A DNA stretch of 21,042 nt from positions 1 through 21,042 of the forward strand of contig CAZQSL010000059.1 of assembly GCA_964595945.1 (NCBI GenBank), given 5' to 3'. The DNA comes from CAZQSL01 sp964595945 (GTDB lineage Bacteria; UBP15; UBA6099; JAJRTR01). Shown here piece after piece: positions 15,762-21,042 of this stretch (position 1 is the stretch's first letter; each line of letters starts with the position of its first letter). The notes under the pieces are model-generated. The model made no database searches. It saw nothing but the letters and a program-made list of their open reading frames with translations, and was not told the DNA's origin. Both the position numbers and the translations under genes were made by a program.

Positions 15762-16592
15762 ATGTCACCAAAACCCGTCCTCGCCGGACACATGAAAAAA
15801 GCCATCGACCGCATCGAAGCCCTCGCCCCGACCGTCAACCTTGTCCTTGAGGTCAAAGATGCCCGCGCACCACTCTCGACACGTTGCGACATCCTCTCCC
15901 GTGCCCTCCACGGCTGCGCTCGCGTCACCATACTCACAAAATCCGATATCGCCGACAAACGTGTCACCCCTCTGTGGCTCGATCATTTCGCTGCCACCGG
16001 CGCCCCGGCTGTCGTATTTCCCCACAACCAACCCGCACAACGCGCAAAATTCATCACTTCCATAAAACACCACTACGAAATCGCAACATCCACAAAACTC
16101 CAGATCAAGGCCCTCGTCCTCGGCCTCCCCAACGTGGGCAAATCGACTGTCCTCAATTACCTCGCCGCAAAGAAAAGCGCGCCCACGGGCGCTGTCCCCG
16201 GCATCACCCGCGGCGTGCATCTCATCAATATCGGCCATGATTTCCTCGTCATTGACACCCCGGGACTCGTCAATTCCAACGTTGCCGATACCGAGCGCGG
16301 TCTCACCCTCGCCGCAGCAGGCTGCCTCCAGGAAAACCAGTCCGACGCAGAGCAGACCGCGCGCCACATCCTCAACCTTTGCTACGACCGCTACTCGCGC
16401 CATTTCGACGCCTTCTACAACATCACCAGCCAGCACACATCCCACGAAGAATTTTTCGAAGCCATCGCCCGCCGGCGCGGATTTCTCCTCAAGGGCGGCA
16501 CACTCGATCTCGAACACGTCTACCCGCTATTCGCTCGCGACATCATCACGGGCCGCATTCACGGCGTCAGCTTCGAACTCCCGCCTGCCTGA
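15762..16592 (+). CDS. rbgA: Circularly permuted ribosome-assembly GTPase, RbgA/YlqF family
   Basis: A 276-aa GTPase expected to act in late assembly of the large ribosomal subunit. The G motifs appear in permuted order, diagnostic of the YlqF/YawG group: G4 TKSD (59-62; family consensus NKxD), a G5-like region, G1 GLPNVGKST (121-129), G2 Thr in GITRG (147-151), then G3 DTPG (165-168). VLEVKDARAPLST (28-40) is the usual N-terminal segment. The C-terminal helical region (about 180-276) is present, including RRRGFLLKGGTLD. No strong ribosome binding site precedes ATG 15762. It is the last gene of the long + strand group; a 180-nt spacer with a new candidate promoter follows. The symbol rests on family membership. 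Confidence 0.92.
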   Translation: MSPKPVLAGHMKKAIDRIEALAPTVNLVLEVKDARAPLSTRCDILSRALHGCARVTILTKSDIADKRVTPLWLDHFAATGAPAVVFPHNQPAQRAKFITSIKHHYEIATSTKLQIKALVLGLPNVGKSTVLNYLAAKKSAPTGAVPGITRGVHLINIGHDFLVIDTPGLVNSNVADTERGLTLAAAGCLQENQSDAEQTARHILNLCYDRYSRHFDAFYNITSQHTSHEEFFEAIARRRGFLLKGGTLDLEHVYPLFARDIITGRIHGVSFELPPA

Positions 16593-16633
16593 CACGTCAT
16601 CACACCCTCTCTTCATCTCGCGCGTTCTTTACA

Positions 16634-16661
16634 TTTACTGTATTTTGTTTTAATGTAATAT
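16634..16661 (+). promoter_or_regulatory. Candidate promoter in AT-rich island before the TPR-CsgG-like gene
   Basis: The interval 16625-16670 is strikingly AT-rich against its surroundings. It offers TTTACT (16634-16639) and TAATAT (16656-16661) spaced 16 bp apart, each an imperfect match to -35 and -10. An overlapping TTTACA (16628-16633) is an alternative -35. Transcription near 16668 would give a leader of about 100 nt. No terminator hairpin is seen after the preceding GTPase gene. Confidence 0.5.
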
Positions 16662-16772
16662 TCTAACTACTGACCACACGGAGACAGCCGCCAGCAGTCC
16701 GGCGCAGCCGGGACACAACACATTACACAGTGCCGCCGACCAACACAACGGCGACTCGCAGAGGTGCACCAC

Positions 16773-19586
16773 ATGAAGAGCTTCACTTCGCTCAGACAAC
16801 TCCTGTTCGCCATCACCATATTCGCCCTTTCGGCCATTGCCGCCAATTACTCCATATCAGCCGCCCCCACCGCATCCGACCACTACAAAACCGCAGTCTC
16901 CCTTCAGAAACAGCGGAACCTACAGGGCGCCATCGAAGAACTCAACCTCGCCATCGCTCTCGACCCCTCCAACGCCACATACCTCACTGCTCTCGGCATG
17001 GCCTTCATCGAAACCGAAAACTTCACAGCCGCCATCGACCAGCTCAACAAAGCTCTCAAGGCCCAACCCGACATGCCCGAAGCCGCCTCCGGCCTCGGCG
17101 TCTGCTACAACGCCCTCGGCGAATACGAAAAATCCATCGAAGCATTCACCCAGGCACTCACCCGCATCAAACCCGACACCCGCGACGCCGCCGTCCTCCA
17201 CAACAATATCGGACAAAACTACTACATCCTCAAAGAATACGCCAAATCCGAACACGAACTCCTCGAAGCTCTCAAAATCCAGCCCAACCTCCTGACCGCT
17301 CTCATAAACCTCGGCAACGTCTACACCGAACAGGGATTCTTCGAAACCGCTCTCAAATACCACAAACAGGCCGTCGAAGCCGCTCCCAATTACCCCCTCG
17401 CACGCAACAACCTCGCATTCGCCTATTACAAGACCAACAAAATCGACGACGCTATCGCCGAAATGCAGAAAGTACTCGAAATCGATCCCGGCAACACTCA
17501 ATTCACAAAAAACTACGAATTCCTTAAACAGGAAAAGAAGCGTATCCAGTCCGACTACTACTCCGAAGGCCCACTCGCTGGCCTGCCCAAACAGATAAAA
17601 CTCAAAGATAAACAACCAACACCACCAGCAGAACCACAAAATCAGCCCGAACAATCCCCCGCTCCCTCAGAGAATACCGAAGTCGCCTCTACCCCTGCCG
17701 AAACGACCCCTGCCCCAACCGAGCAACCCGAACCCCCCGCTCCCACTCCTGAAACCACTCCTGCATCTCCGGCGCAGCCAGATGCCGAACCAATCCCCCC
17801 GACACCCGAACAGCCCGCAACCCCACTAACTCCCGAAACGCCCGCACCAGTCGAAACAGTCGTCACCGAACAACCTGCCACCCCCTCGATCGAATGCCCC
17901 AAAGACAACCTCGAAAACTGCCCCGAAGGCTGCGTCGTATGCCCCCCATGCGCCATCTGCAGTTCCATCGCCTGCATGCCCAAAGAATTTTGTGCCGAAA
18001 TGGGCATCGGCCGCGACTGGTACAATGAAATCAAAACCCGCATAGCAAGCACCCAGCCCGCCCCGGCACCTCAGCCCCAGACAGAAACAGCAGTCGCAAC
18101 ACCTGCCCCTGAACCCCCCATACCAACAGACGCTTCCCCCGCACCAGCCGAAATCGCCGTTGCACCCTCCAATGCCCCGACAGTGCCCCTCTCAGAAACC
18201 ATAATCGTCGAGAAAAAGAAGAAAACAAAAAAAGAAATCAAAGCCGAACAGGCCGTCAAGGCAAAAGAACGCGAATCAAAACGCAAAGACGTCAAAACTC
18301 CACCGCTCGACACCGTCCAGCTCGCCGACCTCTACTACCGTGGCGCAAAATACAACATAGATACCAATGATTACCACCACGCAGAGCGAGACATAGACCG
18401 CGCCCTCGAACTCTACCCCACCAACGACCGCTTCCGCCTCGTCAAGGCCATCATCGACCTTCACACATCCGACCCCGTCAACGCTCTCGAATCCTTCAAG
18501 TCAATCATCGCCAACAACCCGCAGGATGCCGTTGCTCACGCATTCAAAGGCCTTGCGGACGAACGCATGAACCGATTCGACGAAGCCGAACAGGAATTCC
18601 GCATCGCACTCGACCTCGACCCCATCTACGGTTGCGCAGCCGCCAATATCGGACTGCTTCTCATGAAAAAGGGCGACTGCGACGGCGCGATCGAAATGTT
18701 CCACCGCGCCTCCGACTACGGCTGCCAGCGTCCTGAAGTCACTAACAACATCGCCGTCTGCCGCCTCTTCAACGGCGACCCAGACGTTGCTCTCGAACTA
18801 TCCTACAAAGCGCTGATGACCGCTCCTGACAATCCTGTGATCAGATCGAACTTCAATTATATCGCCGACAAAACCGGCTACTCCGACCGCCCGGTCGAAC
18901 TTCCCCGCCTGCCTAAAGAAGACAGCTTTGCAAAACTTGACAACAACAACATTTCCATACACCCCTCACAGCTCACCCCAGTCCAGCCCCTGTCGGTCTA
19001 CGACATGGTCAAGACATACTACAAACCCAAAACTGTCGTCATCGTACCCTTCGCCAACCCCAAAGGCACCGCCGCATGGAAACCGGCTCCCGGCGACGAA
19101 AAAACAAGAGTCCTCGCAGACGCTATCACAGCCACCGGGAAATTCATCGTCATCACCGCCGACAATCCCCACGCTTCTCTCAGAGACCTCGAAAAAGACT
19201 ACGGAGCCGATATCATAATCTCCGGCAATCCCGGCACTGCCGCAGTCGACACCGTAACCAACACACGGTTTCACGGCATTAAAGGCAAAGACTTTATGCG
19301 CGGCACGTCCAAAGCAGACGTCACCATTACGGCAATCCCCACACGCGAAATCATTTACGACGGTACCGTCACAGGTACATCCGATCTCGAAAAAGCTTAT
19401 ATCGACATGACACCGCGCGAGTCTTCATCGCTCAGGACAAGGTCTTTTGAAAACCTCGCGGACAACGTAGCCGCAATACTCGTACAACACTACGACCTCA
19501 ACGGCAAACCTTCATCTGACCACATCAAGGGAACTTCCAAAAAGCAGCTGCCGCGCATTCCCGCCGCACTGCTCCTGCGGAAGTGA
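16773..19586 (+). CDS. Exported TPR protein with Cys-rich centre and CsgG-like C-terminus
   Basis: A 937-aa multi-domain protein. The start is ATG 16773 because AGAGGTG ends 6 nt upstream; a GTG at 16764 lies within that ribosome binding site. A signal peptide (1-31) is followed by about six TPRs (33-255) and a Pro/Glu/Thr-rich linker (262-370). A cluster of eight Cys (375-407) follows, including CVVCPPCAIC. Then come a second Pro-rich stretch, a Lys-rich segment around EKKKKTKKEIKAE and a second TPR block (about 510-715). Residues about 750-915 resemble CsgG/FlgO-like domains: TVVIVPFANPKG, then GADIIISGNPG, then a TREIIYDGTVTG strand pair. It probably acts as a periplasmic or outer-membrane scaffold for secretion or assembly; the CsgG relation is a pattern-level judgement. 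It appears to be transcribed alone. Confidence 0.88.
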   Translation: MKSFTSLRQLLFAITIFALSAIAANYSISAAPTASDHYKTAVSLQKQRNLQGAIEELNLAIALDPSNATYLTALGMAFIETENFTAAIDQLNKALKAQPDMPEAASGLGVCYNALGEYEKSIEAFTQALTRIKPDTRDAAVLHNNIGQNYYILKEYAKSEHELLEALKIQPNLLTALINLGNVYTEQGFFETALKYHKQAVEAAPNYPLARNNLAFAYYKTNKIDDAIAEMQKVLEIDPGNTQFTKNYEFLKQEKKRIQSDYYSEGPLAGLPKQIKLKDKQPTPPAEPQNQPEQSPAPSENTEVASTPAETTPAPTEQPEPPAPTPETTPASPAQPDAEPIPPTPEQPATPLTPETPAPVETVVTEQPATPSIECPKDNLENCPEGCVVCPPCAICSSIACMPKEFCAEMGIGRDWYNEIKTRIASTQPAPAPQPQTETAVATPAPEPPIPTDASPAPAEIAVAPSNAPTVPLSETIIVEKKKKTKKEIKAEQAVKAKERESKRKDVKTPPLDTVQLADLYYRGAKYNIDTNDYHHAERDIDRALELYPTNDRFRLVKAIIDLHTSDPVNALESFKSIIANNPQDAVAHAFKGLADERMNRFDEAEQEFRIALDLDPIYGCAAANIGLLLMKKGDCDGAIEMFHRASDYGCQRPEVTNNIAVCRLFNGDPDVALELSYKALMTAPDNPVIRSNFNYIADKTGYSDRPVELPRLPKEDSFAKLDNNNISIHPSQLTPVQPLSVYDMVKTYYKPKTVVIVPFANPKGTAAWKPAPGDEKTRVLADAITATGKFIVITADNPHASLRDLEKDYGADIIISGNPGTAAVDTVTNTRFHGIKGKDFMRGTSKADVTITAIPTREIIYDGTVTGTSDLEKAYIDMTPRESSSLRTRSFENLADNVAAILVQHYDLNGKPSSDHIKGTSKKQLPRIPAALLLRK

Positions 19587-19605
19587 GAGCTTTCAATAGG
19601 GCAAA

Positions 19606-19623
19606 ATGCACATATATGTGCAT
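19606..19623. promoter_or_regulatory. 18-bp perfect palindrome upstream of the dehydrogenase gene
   Basis: ATGCACATATATGTGCAT is a perfect inverted repeat with no spacer, 20 nt after the TPR gene and 58 nt before the dehydrogenase ATG. Its size fits a homodimeric repressor or activator site. A weak TATATG -10-like hexamer lies inside it (19613-19618), so binding there could block transcription. No T-tract follows, so it is not a terminator. Confidence 0.6.
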
Positions 19624-19629
19624 GACTGG

Positions 19630-19646
19630 GCATGTCTCTGACATGC
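19630..19646. promoter_or_regulatory. Second inverted repeat upstream of the dehydrogenase gene
   Basis: GCATGTC (19630-19636) and GACATGC (19640-19646) form a perfect 7-bp inverted repeat around TCT. It lies 7 nt from the first palindrome and shares the GCAT element with it. The following sequence TCACATTTTCC has only four T, so it would be a poor terminator for the TPR gene; a second operator half or a leader hairpin is more likely. Confidence 0.5.
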
Positions 19647-19680
19647 TCACATTTTCCGGTACTCGGGAGGGACAGGTAAT

Positions 19681-20838
19681 ATGAAGGCGTTAGTACTCGA
19701 TGCGAAATGGGAACCCAAAAAAGGGTATCCGCTCACACAATGGGAAAAAGACACAAAAAAAGCGATCACAGGCAACAGCGTTTGGCGCAATCCGAAACTT
19801 GTCGTTAAAGATGTAAAGGTCCCCAAACCCGCACCCGGACAGCTCCTCATCAAAATCAAAGCCTGCGGCGTCTGCGGCTCCGACATGCACTTCTACGAAA
19901 CCGACTCGGAAAACTACATCATGTACCCCGGCCTCACAAAATTCCCAAGCATCCTCGGACACGAATTTTCTGGCGAAGTCGTCGAACTCGGAAAAGGCGT
20001 ATCCGACTTCAAGGTCGGCGACATGGTCACGGCCGAAGAGATGATCTGGTGCGGCGAATGCGTACCCTGCCGCAACGGCTATCCCAACCAGTGCACCAAT
20101 CTCGAAGAAATCGGGTTCACCATCGACGGCGCATTCGCCGAATATATTGCCGTCGGCGCAAAATTCTGCTGGAAACTCAACGAACTCTCCAACGCATATA
20201 AAAATGAAGACGGCATCTATGAAGCAGGCGCGTTCGTCGAACCTACCTGCGTCGCCTACAACGGCATATTCGAGCGCGCGGGCGGCTTCCGTCCCGGCGC
20301 CTATGTAGTAATTTTCGGCGCAGGCCCCATCGGCCTCGCATCCATCGCGCTCTGCCGCGCGGCCGGCGCAGCCAAGGTCATCAGCTTCGAAGTCAGTCCC
20401 GGCCGCCGAAAAATCGCTAAAAAGATGGGCGCGGACTTTATCTACGACCCGCTCGCCGTCAACTCCGCCGAAGTAATCATGGACGCCACTGAGGGCCAGG
20501 GCGCCAATTTCTACGTAGAAGCAGCCGGCGCGCCTCACCTCACGCTCCCGGTCGCCGAGCAGACCATGAATATCGACACTCGCATCGTCCAGATCGGTCG
20601 CGCAGCCAGCAGAGTGCCGCTCTATCTCGACCAGTTCCAGGTCCGCCACTCTCAGGTCTTCGGCGCACAGGGCCACAGCGGCAATGGCACATTCCCCAAT
20701 GTCATCCGCCTCATGGCCTCCGGCCGCATCGACATGGTCAAAGCCATCACACGACGCTACCAAATCGACGACGCAGTCAAGGCCATCGAAAAATCATGCG
20801 ACCGCCAGGATGCCAAGATCATGGTCAAATTCGACTGA
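19681..20838 (+). CDS. Zinc-dependent sugar/polyol dehydrogenase, scyllo-inosose 3-dehydrogenase-like
   Basis: Medium-chain NAD(P)-dependent dehydrogenase of 385 aa (cytoplasm). The catalytic zinc site is complete: C65 in GVCGSD, H94-E95 in GHEFSG and E187 in VEPTCVAYN. The structural zinc Cys are C124, C127, C130 and C138. The nucleotide-binding loop is GAGPIG (213-218). The N-terminal AKWEPKKGYPLT segment, the YIMYPGLTKFP stretch (79-89) and QGHSGNGTFPNVIRLMASG recall the Thermotoga-type scyllo-inosose 3-dehydrogenase (IolM) of inositol breakdown; this is from memory of that family, so the substrate is tentative. GGGAGG (19666-19671 region) lies about 10 nt before the ATG. Two palindromes precede it and a terminator follows. 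No other inositol genes are in the window. Confidence 0.9.
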   Translation: MKALVLDAKWEPKKGYPLTQWEKDTKKAITGNSVWRNPKLVVKDVKVPKPAPGQLLIKIKACGVCGSDMHFYETDSENYIMYPGLTKFPSILGHEFSGEVVELGKGVSDFKVGDMVTAEEMIWCGECVPCRNGYPNQCTNLEEIGFTIDGAFAEYIAVGAKFCWKLNELSNAYKNEDGIYEAGAFVEPTCVAYNGIFERAGGFRPGAYVVIFGAGPIGLASIALCRAAGAAKVISFEVSPGRRKIAKKMGADFIYDPLAVNSAEVIMDATEGQGANFYVEAAGAPHLTLPVAEQTMNIDTRIVQIGRAASRVPLYLDQFQVRHSQVFGAQGHSGNGTFPNVIRLMASGRIDMVKAITRRYQIDDAVKAIEKSCDRQDAKIMVKFD

Positions 20839-20869
20839 TCACTCCTGCTTTTCATCTACCGTATGCAAC

Positions 20870-20898
20870 AAAGGGCGGGGTGTAAACCCCGCCCTTTT
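20870..20898. terminator. Intrinsic terminator after the dehydrogenase gene
   Basis: AAAGGGCGGGGT (20870-20881) pairs with ACCCCGCCCTTT (20886-20897) around a GTAA loop, with a short T-run on the + strand (20895-20898) and A residues before the stem. The near symmetry could let it work in both directions. It lies 31 nt after the dehydrogenase stop. Confidence 0.88.
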
Positions 20899-21042
20899 GA
20901 TTGCCACGATCAACCCCGCTTTGCATTATAGCGGTTGCCGATAGAAATCACCTACCGCAGTGCGAAGCACAAATAATACGAAACTTCGTAACCGTTCACG
21001 GACGCATACAGGACGATAGCGCACAATAGAGCATCTATTAAT
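20899..21042. other. Non-coding tail with small inverted repeats
   Basis: No coding region is supported in this last stretch. Two small inverted repeats stand close together: GTGC-GAA-GCAC (20960-20970) and TACGAA-AC-TTCGTA (20977-20990). The sequence is more AT-rich than the genes and probably belongs to the upstream region of a gene beyond the window. Confidence 0.5.

Noticed and set aside
16920..17654. 244-aa minus-strand open frame opposite the TPR gene
   Set aside because: Composition is Gly/Val/Phe/Glu-rich mirror of TPR codons, with no ribosome binding site or domain.
19640..19660. Terminator for the TPR gene formed by the GCATGTC inverted repeat
   Set aside because: The stem is modest in GC and followed by only four T, interrupted from the stem by TCACA.
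19690..20763. 357-aa minus-strand open frame opposite the dehydrogenase
   Set aside because: Antisense shadow of a gene with complete zinc and nucleotide sites; long open frames are expected from the codon bias, and no family features are present.

Overview
The window is bacterial DNA of moderate-to-high GC, densely coding, with every gene but one on the + strand. There is no rRNA, tRNA, CRISPR array, transposase or other taxonomic marker, so lineage cannot be fixed. The mix of a PEGA protein, PP2C-like domains, an NHL propeller, TPR proteins, HD-GYP and a Wzy-type polymerase suits a free-living, envelope-bearing bacterium, perhaps from an uncultivated phylum. That placement is inference only. 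Starts are ATG or TTG, with GGAGG-like ribosome binding sites in front of many genes. No stretch over 300 bases lacks a gene.

Layout. (1) 1-1653: a stand-alone cytoplasmic GH1 beta-glycosidase, with a repeat-rich upstream region (candidate operators plus an extended -10 promoter) and a strong intrinsic terminator. (2) 1701-2327: a PaaI-like hotdog thioesterase on the minus strand, divergent from the next unit. (3) 2242-6844: a promoter followed by mtnA and two membrane proteins. Both membrane proteins seem to carry a catalytically broken PP2C-like cytoplasmic domain, one joined to PEGA repeats and the other to an NHL propeller. (4) 6845-16592: a good sigma70-type promoter followed by eight tightly packed genes: secreted lytic transglycosylase, Cache-HAMP-GAF-HD-GYP receptor, small disordered protein, disordered protein with a MerR/excisionase-type HTH, STAS anti-anti-sigma-like protein, giant O-antigen ligase/polymerase fused to TPRs, PurN and an RbgA/YlqF GTPase. 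(5) 16593-19586: an AT-rich promoter island and an exported TPR protein with a Cys-rich centre and a CsgG-like C-terminus. (6) 19600-20898: two palindromes, a zinc-dependent sugar/polyol dehydrogenase resembling scyllo-inosose 3-dehydrogenase, and a terminator.

Taken together, regions 3-5 look like an envelope/glycan locus. Peptidoglycan is cut by the transglycosylase, glycan is polymerised or ligated by the Wzy-TPR protein, and large TPR, PEGA and NHL modules act as scaffolds or ligand readers outside the membrane. Cyclic-di-GMP hydrolysis, an STAS switch and an HTH protein are candidate regulators. The strongest candidate for something undescribed is the tandem pair of pseudo-PP2C membrane proteins, one of which has a 10-C homopolymer exactly between its cytoplasmic domain and its membrane segment. 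Housekeeping genes (mtnA, purN, rbgA) sit in the same apparent transcripts.
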